A DNA stretch of 64,000 bases from Paraburkholderia sp. BL23I1N1. Lineage in GTDB: Bacteria; Pseudomonadota; Gammaproteobacteria; Burkholderiales; Burkholderiaceae. The stretch covers positions 2,976,001 to 3,040,000 of the forward strand of contig NZ_RAPV01000001.1 of the NCBI RefSeq assembly GCF_003610295.1, read 5' to 3'. Of the stretch, positions 39,859-47,997 are shown in pieces (position 1 is the first letter of the stretch; each line of letters starts with the position of its first letter). The position numbers and the translations under genes were made by a program. The notes below the pieces were generated by a model, which worked only from the letters and a program-made list of their open reading frames with translations, was not told the origin of the DNA and searched no databases.

Positions 39859-39883
39859 GTGCGCGGGGCCGATGCCCCCGCAC
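39859..39883. terminator. Hairpin between convergent genes, possible terminator
   Basis: GTGCGCGGGGC and GCCCCCGCAC form a stem with a CGAT loop between the dioxygenase and MscS stops. No T-run follows on either side, so it may be a weak or Rho-assisted end. Confidence 0.35.
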
Positions 39884-39892
39884 GTAGCGTAG

Positions 39893-42514
39893 TCAGCTTT
39901 TACCGCCCGCTTCACCCGCCGTCGGAATCTGCGGCGGAATCGGCGCGGTCTGCCCGGTCGGCGGCGGTGCCGGTCGCGGTTCATGCGACACATCGCGCGC
40001 CACGGCAACGTGCACGGCCCGCGTCGAGCCTCCCGCCTCCGCCCCCGCATGCGCGTGCCCATGTCCATGCGGACCGGCCTCGGGCAGTTCATCGTCCGGC
40101 AAAGACTGCCCTTCGCTATCCTTCGACGACGTGTACACACGCATTTGCGGCACCGGAATCTCGATACCGGCTTCGTCCATCTTGCGTTTGAGCCTCAAAT
40201 TGAAGGCGCGCGCCACGCTCCATTGCTGCAACGGCCGCGTCTTGATCTGCCCTTTCACGACCATCCAGTTCGGATCAAAGCGGTCGAGCCCCCACACCTC
40301 GATCGGGCCGAGCATTTCGCGCCGATAGCGGAAGTCGGCCATCAGATCGGCGCCGACTTCCCGAATCAGGTGCGTGATCTGATCGACATCGGTCGAGAAC
40401 GCCATTCGCACTTCGAACACCGCGTACGCGAAGTCGCGCGACAGGTTCTTCACGATCTTGATCTGCGAAAACGGAATCGCGTGAATCGCGCCTTGTCCGT
40501 CGCGCAAACGAACGGTGCGGATCGACAGATGCTCGACGGTGCCCGCATGCCCGCCGTCCACGTCGATCCAGTCGCCGACCGAAATCGTATCTTCGATGAT
40601 GATGAACAGGCCCGTGATCAGGTCGGTCACGAGCGACTGCGCGCCAAAGCCGATCGCGAGACCAATCACCCCGGCGCCCGCCAGCAGCGGCGTCACATTG
40701 ATGCCCAGATTCGCCGCTGTGACGATGCCGGCAATCGTCATGATCGACACCAGCAGCACGTTGCGCAGCAGCGGCAGCATCGTGCGCGCCCGCATGCTCG
40801 GATTGCGCGACTTGTTGCGCGGACCGCCTGGATTGAGGGCCTCGGTAATGGCCGTGTCGACCAGAATCCACAGCAGCCATGAAATGAACACCGTCGCGAT
40901 GATCGCCGTCACCGCGTGCGCGATCCCGCGCGCCGCCACGTTTTCCTCCACGACTTCCGCGAGCGACACGCCCCACAAACGCGCCGCCAGTTCGAAGAAG
41001 AACAGCCAGATGAACAGCGTCAGCAGCGTGCCGCAAAAGCGCAGCAAGCGCGACAGATAAGGCGAGCGGCGCCGCGCGCGCGGGCTGCGCGGGCGCGTCA
41101 CGCGCAGCACGACGGCCGAGAGGAAAAATGCGAGCACCAGTAGCAGCGCGGTCACCACCGAAATCTGCAGCACGTTTTCGCTGGAGCCCGAGCCGCCGAG
41201 CGTGGCCACCACCGACGCGGCGGCGAGCACCAGCACCGGCACGTGCCAGAGCGAGGCGAGCACGTCGAACGCGTCGGTCGCGGCCCTGTGATCGTGGCGC
41301 TGCTCGTAAGGCCGGTTGCGAATCAGATGCGCGACGGGCCGGCGAAACGCCAGCGCGAAATAGCCGGTGAGCACGGCGGCCGTCATATTGGCGGCCGTCG
41401 AAATCAGCGCGGCGAGATTCGATCCGAGTTGATGCGCGACATCGTAGTTGACCGCCGCATCGCCGAGCGCGGCGCATACGCCCACCACGAACAGCACGCG
41501 GCGCGCGTGATCGATCAGCAGGCGCACCGCAATCCGCCGATGCCCCGAGCCGAACAGCGAAAACATGATCAGACAGATCGCCGAAAATATCGCGCCTGCA
41601 ACAATCGCATAGGCGACCACCATGCCGAGCGTGCGGCCGAGCGCATCGGGCATGGCGCGCACGAACAGCAGCGCCGCGAGAAAGGCGATGATCCACGGTC
41701 CGACGCGGCGCAGCGCGAAGATCAGCAACTCGCGCGTGGTGGGATTCGGGTTGAGCCCCAAGAGGATGCCGAAGCGCCGGTATAGCCGGTGTTGCACGTA
41801 GATCAGCGCGCCGGCGCAGGCACCCCAGCCGGCCAGCATGGCGATCATCGAAAAGATGACGCGCCCGAAGCTTTCATGCCCCTGCCCCGAAATGATCGTG
41901 TAGAGCTCGTTGCCGGCCGCGTTGAAGCGTCCGCCCCAATAGCGCACCGGGGTGCGGCCCTGATGCACATCGGATTCGAACGACGCGATGCCCGACGCGA
42001 TCGCGCCGAGCAAGCCCGGACTCGGTTGCGCGGGCGCAGGCGGCGCGACCGTTTGCGAAACGTCGCGCAGCTTTTTGAGCTGGGCGACAAGCGCGGTGCG
42101 CTGCCGGTCGTTGTCGAGCGTGGCGATCACGCTGTCGAGCGAGCGCGCCAGTTCCGCCTGGCTCGCGGGCGACGGCGCAGAGGCCGCTTCCGCGGCCGAG
42201 GCACCCGAGGCGGCAGACGCAGGCGTTGCCGTCGCCGTCGCGCTATTGATCAGGCTCTGCAAGGCCGGAATGACCGGCGTGCTGGTGCCGGCCGCCTCAG
42301 CAGTCGCGGGCAACCACCCGATGACGCCGAGGATCAGCGCGAGGCAGACTGTGGCCAGCCATGCGCAAAGCCGCGTGGCAACAGGAGCGCGAATGCCGCG
42401 TCGAGCGTTGCATCCGGCATAACTGGAAGAAAACTGAAAGGCGGCGTGAGTCGCCGGTTGCCCGCCGTTAGACGGCGCGGCCCCGGACTCACGCCCCAAT
42501 GGGCATGACTGCAT
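39893..42514 (-). CDS. Large MscS-family mechanosensitive channel
   Basis: The 873-residue protein has a probable signal segment (about residues 47-74: LCAWLATVCLALILGVIGWLP), a periplasmic Ala/Ser-rich region, many membrane helices, and the MscS core near residues 580-760 (LLAGAGVIGLAIGFGAQSLV, TDLITGLFIIIEDTISVGDW). A soluble cytoplasmic domain follows, then a His-rich tail (GPHGHGHAHAGAEAGG). It should open under hypo-osmotic tension. The start codon is uncertain because the first ~45 residues look non-coding-like. Confidence 0.85.
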   Translation of the reverse strand: MQSCPLGRESGAAPSNGGQPATHAAFQFSSSYAGCNARRGIRAPVATRLCAWLATVCLALILGVIGWLPATAEAAGTSTPVIPALQSLINSATATATPASAASGASAAEAASAPSPASQAELARSLDSVIATLDNDRQRTALVAQLKKLRDVSQTVAPPAPAQPSPGLLGAIASGIASFESDVHQGRTPVRYWGGRFNAAGNELYTIISGQGHESFGRVIFSMIAMLAGWGACAGALIYVQHRLYRRFGILLGLNPNPTTRELLIFALRRVGPWIIAFLAALLFVRAMPDALGRTLGMVVAYAIVAGAIFSAICLIMFSLFGSGHRRIAVRLLIDHARRVLFVVGVCAALGDAAVNYDVAHQLGSNLAALISTAANMTAAVLTGYFALAFRRPVAHLIRNRPYEQRHDHRAATDAFDVLASLWHVPVLVLAAASVVATLGGSGSSENVLQISVVTALLLVLAFFLSAVVLRVTRPRSPRARRRSPYLSRLLRFCGTLLTLFIWLFFFELAARLWGVSLAEVVEENVAARGIAHAVTAIIATVFISWLLWILVDTAITEALNPGGPRNKSRNPSMRARTMLPLLRNVLLVSIMTIAGIVTAANLGINVTPLLAGAGVIGLAIGFGAQSLVTDLITGLFIIIEDTISVGDWIDVDGGHAGTVEHLSIRTVRLRDGQGAIHAIPFSQIKIVKNLSRDFAYAVFEVRMAFSTDVDQITHLIREVGADLMADFRYRREMLGPIEVWGLDRFDPNWMVVKGQIKTRPLQQWSVARAFNLRLKRKMDEAGIEIPVPQMRVYTSSKDSEGQSLPDDELPEAGPHGHGHAHAGAEAGGSTRAVHVAVARDVSHEPRPAPPPTGQTAPIPPQIPTAGEAGGKS

Positions 42515-42704
42515 GGCGATCCGTAAGAAAACGGGAGTCGCCAGTGTAGCCGCAGTTTTACCGCCCGCGCCCGCCCATGCGTAACCGAATGTTAGGACGC
42601 TGGCGCAAAGTCGAAGATTAGCGGGCCGCCCTCATCCTCCGGGCAGCCGCTGAAATGCGCGCAACGGGCCAGCGCGGCACCAGGCACGCGAGGCCCGCTC
42701 AAGC
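42515..42704. other. Intergenic gap between MscS and NmrA-like genes
   Basis: No convincing gene. The gap holds only the ribosome-site region of the channel gene and short GC-rich inverted patches. Confidence 0.4.
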
Positions 42705-43352
42705 TCAATAAGCCACCGTCGCGATCTGACGGAGCAAACGGCCCTGCTCCAATTCGTCGACGAAGGCGATCGCATAGTCTTCCGCCGAAATACGGCTATT
42801 GCCCTCGGCGTCGACGAGAAGCGTGTTCGCGCCCGTACGGAACTTGCCGGTGCGCTCGCCTGGGGCAATCAGCGCGGCCGGCGCGAAGAAAGTCCAGTCG
42901 AGATCGGTGATGCCGCGGTAATAGTTCAATGCATCGCGGTGGGCCAGTGCAACCGCTTTGTAGGCCTGCGGGAAGCCGTCCGTGTCGACCAGCTGCTTGC
43001 CCGGCGCCACTTCGAGCGAACCCGCGCCGCCCACCACCACGAGGCGTTTCAAGCCCGCCGCGCGCACGCCGTCGACGAGTGCATGGGTTGCCTTGGACAC
43101 CGCCGCGGGATCGTCTTGCGGCGGCGCATAGGCACTCGCCACCACATCGTGGCCGCGCACCGCGGCGCCGACGCTCGCGGCATCGAGCAGATCGGCCTGC
43201 GCGGCTTTCAGATTCGCCACGTCTGCCGGCACGCGCGCCGGATTGCGCGCCAGCGCCGTCACCTGATGCCCGCGGCGGGCCGCTTCCGCAGCGATCCGCG
43301 AACCAATCATGCCGGTGGCGCCGAACAACGCGATTTTCAACTGTTTGCTCAT
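42705..43352 (-). CDS. NmrA-like NAD(P)-binding oxidoreductase
   Basis: The 215-residue protein opens with the Rossmann motif IALFGATGMIGSRIAAEAAR and has KRLVVVGGAGSL and the YKAVALAHRDAL segment of atypical short-chain reductases. It is the NADH(P)-binding/YwnB-like type found next to Rrf2 or HxlR regulators. An AGGAG site precedes the ATG. The palindrome at 43373-43403, shared with the Rrf2 promoter, lies just upstream, so it is under Rrf2 control. Confidence 0.85.
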   Translation of the reverse strand: MSKQLKIALFGATGMIGSRIAAEAARRGHQVTALARNPARVPADVANLKAAQADLLDAASVGAAVRGHDVVASAYAPPQDDPAAVSKATHALVDGVRAAGLKRLVVVGGAGSLEVAPGKQLVDTDGFPQAYKAVALAHRDALNYYRGITDLDWTFFAPAALIAPGERTGKFRTGANTLLVDAEGNSRISAEDYAIAFVDELEQGRLLRQIATVAY

Positions 43353-43372
43353 TTCGATACTCCTGCTATAAG

Positions 43373-43403
43373 GTTATATGTAACCGTATTGATTACATAT
43401 AAC
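43373..43403. promoter_or_regulatory. Rrf2-type operator before the NmrA-like gene
   Basis: Perfect 11-bp arms GTTATATGTAA and TTACATATAAC are separated by nine bases. The same TGTAA-N9-TTACA core recurs before the Rrf2 gene (44035-44053). Confidence 0.7.
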
Positions 43404-43406
43404 GCG

Positions 43407-43430
43407 GAAAAAAGAGGGGCATCAGCCCCC
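43407..43430 (-). terminator. Intrinsic terminator downstream of the Rrf2 gene
   Basis: On the minus strand GGGGC-TGAT-GCCCC is followed by TCTTTTTT. It lies downstream of the Rrf2 gene and upstream of the NmrA-like promoter, separating the two transcription units. Confidence 0.65.
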
Positions 43431-43490
43431 GTCCGTTTTTCAGGCGCGCGTCCCAACTAAACGACTACGCCACGCGCGCCCTTCTGTACT

Positions 43491-43548
43491 GCTTCATTGC
43501 TTCATTGCTTCATTGCTTCATTGCTTCATTGCTTCATTGCTTCATTGC
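43491..43548. repeat. Tandem octamer repeat (GCTTCATT x7)
   Basis: Seven exact copies of GCTTCATT run from 43491 to 43546, directly after the Rrf2 stop. Octamer tandem repeats are prone to copy-number change by slippage. Confidence 0.85.
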
Positions 43549-43552
43549 TGCG

Positions 43553-44008
43553 TCACCCCTGCGGGCGCCGCTTGCGTTCATGCGCCCGCTCGGCGCGCTC
43601 CAGATCGGCCGTGGCATCGGCGAGCGTGCGTGCACCGAGCGACGCCTCCATGGCCTGCTGCGCTTCGTCGATAATGCCGCGCAACACGCTCTGGATATTT
43701 CGCCCCACCATGCACGCTGGATTCGGCTCCTCGCGATGCATGGCGAACAATTGCGCGTCGTCCACCGCACGATACACCTCGAGCAAGGTGATGTCCCCGG
43801 GCGCACGGGCGAGCAGCGCGCCGCCGCCCGCGCCGAGTTGCGAGGTCGTGAGACCCGCCTCGGCCAGCATGGTCAACAAACGCCGGATCAGCGCAGGATT
43901 CGTATTCACGCTGCCCGCGATCATCTCCGACGAGAGCGGCACGCCCTCCTGCAAAGACAGCAGCGCGAGCACATGCACCGCAAACGCAAACCGGCTACTC
44001 GTATTCAC
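43553..44008 (-). CDS. Rrf2 family transcriptional regulator
   Basis: GTG at 44008, with AGG about nine bases upstream, gives 151 residues; a TTG eight codons earlier would place the start inside the operator. The N-terminal winged helix (RFAFAVHVLALLSLQEGVPL, SSEMIAGSVNTNPALIRRLL) is of the Rrf2 type. Only one cysteine (PACMVGRN) lies where Fe-S forming Rrf2 proteins have three, so an Fe-S cluster is unlikely. It probably represses itself and the NmrA-like gene through the shared operator. Confidence 0.82.
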   Translation of the reverse strand: MNTSSRFAFAVHVLALLSLQEGVPLSSEMIAGSVNTNPALIRRLLTMLAEAGLTTSQLGAGGGALLARAPGDITLLEVYRAVDDAQLFAMHREEPNPACMVGRNIQSVLRGIIDEAQQAMEASLGARTLADATADLERAERAHERKRRPQG

Positions 44009-44034
44009 AGCAAACCTGCCTTGCGGCAACAATG

Positions 44035-44053
44035 TGTAACCATAGTAATTACA
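44035..44053. promoter_or_regulatory. Rrf2 operator at its own promoter
   Basis: TGTAA (44035-44039) and TTACA (44049-44053) with a nine-base spacer repeat the core of the operator at 43373-43403, pointing to autoregulation. Confidence 0.65.
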
Positions 44054-44095
44054 TTTAATCCCGCTGTCAAACGGACGGCCGCATGGGCCGCCATC

Positions 44096-44572
44096 TCACT
44101 TGTCCATCTGCTTTTGCGCATCGCTGGAATCGCTCGAGGCCGACGAGGAAGCCGAACCACCAGCCGACGACGCCGAATTTTGCGCCGACCATTCCTGCAG
44201 CTTGCGCCCCGCCGTCTCGAGACTCTGGCCGGTCAACGCCGCAGCCTTGCCAAGTTGGGCATTTGTCGCGCTCGCCGCGCCTTGCAGATTGGCTTGCGCG
44301 GTCGATGCCAGCGCGGCTGGATCGATCTTGATTGACGGCGCGGAGGCCGAGTCGAGGTTCTGCTGCGCGGCGGCTTTGGTCGCATCGACCTGCTGGCCAA
44401 CGTAGCTGGCTGCCTGATCGAGCTTCTGACCGGCGGCTTGCGCCGCATCGTCAAGCTTGCCGGCGACCTGACCTGCCGACGCATCATTCTTCTGACAAGC
44501 CGCGAGGCCGCCGAACACGAAGGCGACCACGGCAACGCGGCGCAACAACGGTGAACGAATAGATAAAGTCAT
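44096..44572 (-). CDS. Small Ala/Ser-rich lipoprotein
   Basis: The start at 44572 gives 158 residues with a signal peptide ending in the lipobox LAAC (about residue 27), so the mature protein begins at a lipidated Cys. The rest is helical, Ala/Gln/Ser-rich (QAAGQKLDQAASYVGQQVDA) with repeats of about 11 residues, ending in a Ser-rich tail. It is probably an outer-membrane-attached envelope protein of unknown role. Confidence 0.7.
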   Translation of the reverse strand: MTLSIRSPLLRRVAVVAFVFGGLAACQKNDASAGQVAGKLDDAAQAAGQKLDQAASYVGQQVDATKAAAQQNLDSASAPSIKIDPAALASTAQANLQGAASATNAQLGKAAALTGQSLETAGRKLQEWSAQNSASSAGGSASSSASSDSSDAQKQMDK

Positions 44573-44795
44573 GGCTGAGTGTGAGCCGCATCGAGCGGCT
44601 TTCCGGATGCGAAAACGCGCCAATGATACGCCGTTGCGCCGCACAGTCTCCCCGGCGAGCATCTGGAAGCCCGCACGCTCGACGCTGTGGCGCGTGCTGA
44701 GACTGGCGTCGCGCCTCCGTCGCGGTTCTGTCAAACGCGGTGGAGTAGACTGACTGCCCGCTCGATGTGTTCCATTGATCAACTGGAGGCATGTG

Positions 44796-45377
44796 ATGGC
44801 AGCAAAGAAGATCCTGTTCCTGACCGGCGACTTCGCCGAGGATTACGAAACGATGGTGCCGTTTCAGGCACTGCAGTCGGTCGGCCACGTGGTCGACGCG
44901 GTCTGTCCGAACAAGAAAGCGGGCGATAAGATCAAGACCGCGATTCATGATTTCGAAGGCGACCAGACCTACACCGAAAAGCCTGGCCATCAATTCACGC
45001 TCAATGCAACGTTCGACGACGTCGATCCGCGTCAATACGACGCGCTGGCCATCGCAGGCGGCCGCGCGCCCGAGTACCTGCGGCTCAATCACAAGGTCAT
45101 TGAACTCGTCCGGCAGTTTGCCGGAACGGGCAAGCCAATCGCCGCGATCTGCCACGCGGCGCAACTGCTGGCCGCCGCCGACGTGATTCGCGGCAAACGC
45201 ATTTCCGCCTACCCGGCTTGCGCGCCCGAAGTCAAACTGGCCGGCGGCGAGTACGCCGATATTCCGGTCGATGCGGCGATCACCGACGCCAATTTTGTCA
45301 CCGCTCCCGCATGGCCCGCTCATCCTGAGTGGCTGCGTCAATTCCTCGTGCTGCTCGGCACCCGGATCGAACTCTGA
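44796..45377 (+). CDS. DJ-1/PfpI family protein
   Basis: The start at 44796, behind GGAGG, gives 193 residues. The conserved nucleophile elbow [20 protein letters not shown] (Cys about residue 117) and [13 protein letters not shown] are typical of DJ-1/PfpI proteins, which act as glyoxalases, chaperones or peptidases. The sub-type cannot be fixed from sequence. Confidence 0.85.
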   Translation: MAAKKILFLTGDFAEDYETMVPFQALQSVGHVVDAVCPNKKAGDKIKTAIHDFEGDQTYTEKPGHQFTLNATFDDVDPRQYDALAIAGGRAPEYLRLNHKVIELVRQFAGTGKPIAAICHAAQLLAAADVIRGKRISAYPACAPEVKLAGGEYADIPVDAAITDANFVTAPAWPAHPEWLRQFLVLLGTRIEL

Positions 45378-45507
45378 TCCCGAGGCGAGCGCGTGGCCCT
45401 TGCGGCAACGCGCGCTCGCTCAAACGCACCCGCATTTTGAGACTAGTCTGATAGTTCGCAGCGCAAGGCTTTCCTATAGTCGCCGGTTGACTTGGGAGCC
45501 TCTTTCG

Positions 45508-46230
45508 ATGGAACTGACTGACTGGATCGTCATCCTCGCCGTCACGCTGATGGCAATTACTTTTTTCTGCGCGCGCACACCGGCCAACTGGTCGCGAGAA
45601 AACCGCGCGCGGCGTCTGGCAGGCACGCGCATGCTGGTGCAAGCCGCGTGTTCGTTGTGGGCGGCGCTGTTGATCGTCGCGCACGGCCTGTTCGCGCTGA
45701 ACGGCCTGCCGAGCTTGCACCCGGCGCCGCTCGAGGCGCTGACCGGCGTCACTATCCTGATCGTCTGCGGCTGCTACTGGTCGATTCGCGGCAGCAAACT
45801 GCTCAAACCGCGCCGGCTCTTTACCGCGTACTGGCTACTGCGTACTGATGCCGGGCACGGCCTTGGCGGCATGCGCCGCCTCCCCGCCGCCGAGTTCAGG
45901 GCCATCACACTCGGCGAGGCCCGCCCGCACTTCACGCGCGCCGCGACCCGCGCGAACGCCGTCCGCCACCTTGACGCGCGTGTCGACAGCCGGTTGCGCC
46001 GTCCGCGCCTCGGCTTCGGGCAGCGACAGATAAAACGTCGTGCCCTTCCCCTCTTTCGACTCCGCCCACACGCGCCCGCCGTGCCGCTCCACCACCCGCC
46101 GCACGAGCGCAAGGCCGATACCCTCGCCCGCCGCCACATTGCCGTGCAGCCGCTGAAAGGCATTGAAAAGCCGCGGCAGCGCGACCGCCGGAATGCCCAG
46201 CCCATTGTCCCGCACGTAGAAAATCCGTAG
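45508..46230 (+). CDS. Small integral membrane protein overlapping the sensor-kinase gene
   Basis: The frame starts MELTDWIVILAVTLMAITFF, with three membrane helices in the first ~95 residues. Beyond residue ~110 the frame continues to 46230 through the antisense of the kinase gene, with Arg/His-rich, non-membrane sequence, so the annotated 240 residues are probably too long. The native stop may have been lost, or the end is a genuine convergent overlap of 396 bp. Function unknown. Confidence 0.45.
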   Translation: MELTDWIVILAVTLMAITFFCARTPANWSRENRARRLAGTRMLVQAACSLWAALLIVAHGLFALNGLPSLHPAPLEALTGVTILIVCGCYWSIRGSKLLKPRRLFTAYWLLRTDAGHGLGGMRRLPAAEFRAITLGEARPHFTRAATRANAVRHLDARVDSRLRRPRLGFGQRQIKRRALPLFRLRPHAPAVPLHHPPHERKADTLARRHIAVQPLKGIEKPRQRDRRNAQPIVPHVENP

Positions 46231-47589
46231 CGAATGCACGCCCGGCGGCGCCGGCGTCGTGCCGATTTCGATCTGGCCTTCGCGCGCCGGGTCCAGATAA
46301 TTGACCGCGTTGCCGATCAGGTTCGCGAACACCTGTTCAAGCGCGGTCGGGTCGCCCCACACCGCAGGCAACTCGTCGACGATCACATGTGCCCGGCGCG
46401 CCCGGATCGACCCTTGCATGGCATCGACCACGCGCGGCACGATATCGCGCACCTCGACCTTTTGCTGCCGGTACTCGACGCGGCCGACACGCGACAGCCG
46501 CAACAGCGCGTCGATGATATGAGAGGCCCGCAGCACGGCCGTCTGCAGGAAGTGCAAGGCCTCGCCGATATCCTCGTCCACCACCCGTTCGATACGCTGC
46601 CGCGGTTCCGCCGCGAGCGACGACTGGCGCAGCACCGCGCGCAGTTCGTCGCAGGCACGGGTCAGCTCTTTCGAGAAGCCTTGCAGATTCACCAGCGGCG
46701 CACGCAGGTCGTGCGATACGCTGTAGATGAACATTTCGTTTTCCTGAGTCTGTTGCCGCAAGGTCTCGTTGATGCGTGCGAGTTCACCGGTGCGCCGCGC
46801 GAGATCGGACTGGAAACGCGCCTGAATGCGCTCGGCTTCGAGCAGGCGCCGGCTGGTTTCATGCAAGGTCAGATCGAGCCGGGCGATTTCGTCGCGGCCC
46901 GGCGTGATCGGCGCGAGCGGCTCGTTGCCCGCGAGGCGCCCGGCGTTGTCGGACAGCAGCGCGAGCCGCCCGCGTACACCACGCGTGAACAACCAGACAG
47001 CCAGCGCGACGAACAGCAAGGAGCTCAACACGGCCGCGACGACCAGCGTCTGTTGCCGTTCACGCGCGGCGTCGGCGGCATTCGAGCGCAACGTGTCGAG
47101 GCGCCGCTCCTCGGTCTGGAAGGCCACTACCTGCTGACGGAAGCTATCGAGCACGTCGGTCGACGTCAGGTCGCGGAAGCGATCGAGCAGATCGCGCCGC
47201 CGCCCCGAGTGCAGCATGTCCTGAACGCGGTCCGACCATTGGCGATACCCCTGCACCGCCTGGCGCACCTGCACGACACGCTCGACTTGCGCCGGGTTAT
47301 CGGCAACCAGTTCGGCCAATTGATCGATGCGGCGATCGACGTCCATCCACAAAGCGACCGGCGTCGTGAAGTGCGTATCGTTGGCGAGCACCGCGCCGCG
47401 CAGCGCCACAGACTCACCCAGCACCGGATCGAGAATCGCGGTGGTCTGGCGCAGCACGTCTTCGCTATGGATGGCCCACTGCTCGGCTTGCGCCGCGTCG
47501 GACTGCGCCTTGACCAGCCCGGACAACAACGCCAGTTCGAAGAGGGCCGGAATTGCGATCAGCAACAGGCCTTTGGTGGTCAGTCTCAT
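45835..47589 (-). CDS. Sensor histidine kinase with CHASE3-like domain
   Basis: The start at 47589 gives 584 residues: TM1 (about 9-28), a periplasmic helical CHASE3-type region (30-180), TM2 (about 190-210), HAMP, a coiled linker, HisKA (IYSVSHDLRAPLVNLQGF, His about 303) and HATPase with DNGLGI and GEGIGLALVRRVVERHGG. A ~50-residue tail after the ATPase domain (VKVADGVRAGRGAREVRAGL) is Ala/Gly/Glu-rich and of doubtful reality. No response regulator lies nearby, so it is an orphan kinase. Confidence 0.85.
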   Translation of the reverse strand: MRLTTKGLLLIAIPALFELALLSGLVKAQSDAAQAEQWAIHSEDVLRQTTAILDPVLGESVALRGAVLANDTHFTTPVALWMDVDRRIDQLAELVADNPAQVERVVQVRQAVQGYRQWSDRVQDMLHSGRRRDLLDRFRDLTSTDVLDSFRQQVVAFQTEERRLDTLRSNAADAARERQQTLVVAAVLSSLLFVALAVWLFTRGVRGRLALLSDNAGRLAGNEPLAPITPGRDEIARLDLTLHETSRRLLEAERIQARFQSDLARRTGELARINETLRQQTQENEMFIYSVSHDLRAPLVNLQGFSKELTRACDELRAVLRQSSLAAEPRQRIERVVDEDIGEALHFLQTAVLRASHIIDALLRLSRVGRVEYRQQKVEVRDIVPRVVDAMQGSIRARRAHVIVDELPAVWGDPTALEQVFANLIGNAVNYLDPAREGQIEIGTTPAPPGVHSLRIFYVRDNGLGIPAVALPRLFNAFQRLHGNVAAGEGIGLALVRRVVERHGGRVWAESKEGKGTTFYLSLPEAEARTAQPAVDTRVKVADGVRAGRGAREVRAGLAECDGPELGGGEAAHAAKAVPGISTQ

Positions 47590-47809
47590 GCGTACGCATT
47601 GGAGGTCGATGGCCGGCAGATCGTGCACGGGGACGGCACATTATGTCGGCGTTTGCACAGGAAGACAAAGACGATGCGCGACGAACCGCATGCCTGCGGT
47701 CGGCGGCCACCCCGTGCGCAATGATTACGCATAAATGTCAGGCTTTTGAATTAAACGTAATGCAAATCGAATATTTCGCCCATATTTGGATCGTAACGAC
47801 CGATATAAA

Positions 47810-47840
47810 ACAGAAATGCACTTTATGTGTGCATTTCTGT
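47810..47840. promoter_or_regulatory. NtrC-like enhancer palindrome
   Basis: Perfect 12-bp arms (ACAGAAATGCAC and GTGCATTTCTGT) with a seven-base spacer contain TGCAC-N7-GTGCA, the NtrC binding pattern. It lies about 105-135 bp upstream of the -24/-12 promoter, a normal distance for a sigma54 enhancer. Confidence 0.7.
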
Positions 47841-47942
47841 CATTCGAAGTGCAAGAGGTCGCGCGACCTCTAATCGGTAACGTGTGATATGAAACCCATC
47901 CCGGTGCGGTTTTGCACCTGATCGACGCGTTCAGGCACAAGT

Positions 47943-47960
47943 TTGGCCCGCTTCTTGCAT
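47943..47960 (+). promoter_or_regulatory. Sigma54 (-24/-12) promoter of amt
   Basis: TTGGCCCGCTTCTTGCAT matches the sigma54 consensus (TTGGCACR-N4-TTGCW) with GG and GC twelve bases apart. It lies 38 bp before the amt start. Confidence 0.78.
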
Positions 47961-47997
47961 TCAATGCCCGCTTTTTTGGCACAAGCGGGAACCCTCG

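Larger units (their letters stand above)
47590..47997. other. Regulatory intergenic region between kinase and amt
   Basis: About 400 bp without a convincing gene. It holds the NtrC-type dyad and sigma54 promoter of amt, a second dyad (GGTGC 47903-47907, GCACC 47914-47918), and presumably the kinase promoter. Confidence 0.6.

Noticed and set aside
43491..43548. Possible CRISPR array because of regular repeats
   Set aside because: The unit is eight bases with no spacers; it is a simple tandem repeat.
46234..47724. 496-codon plus-strand frame opposite the sensor kinase
   Set aside because: The composition (Arg, Gln, His) and the clear kinase domains on the other strand mark it as a shadow frame.
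47903..47918. Second NtrC site at GGTGC-N6-GCACC
   Set aside because: The half-sites are in the reverse order to the NtrC pattern, so it was not called as one; it may be a small hairpin.
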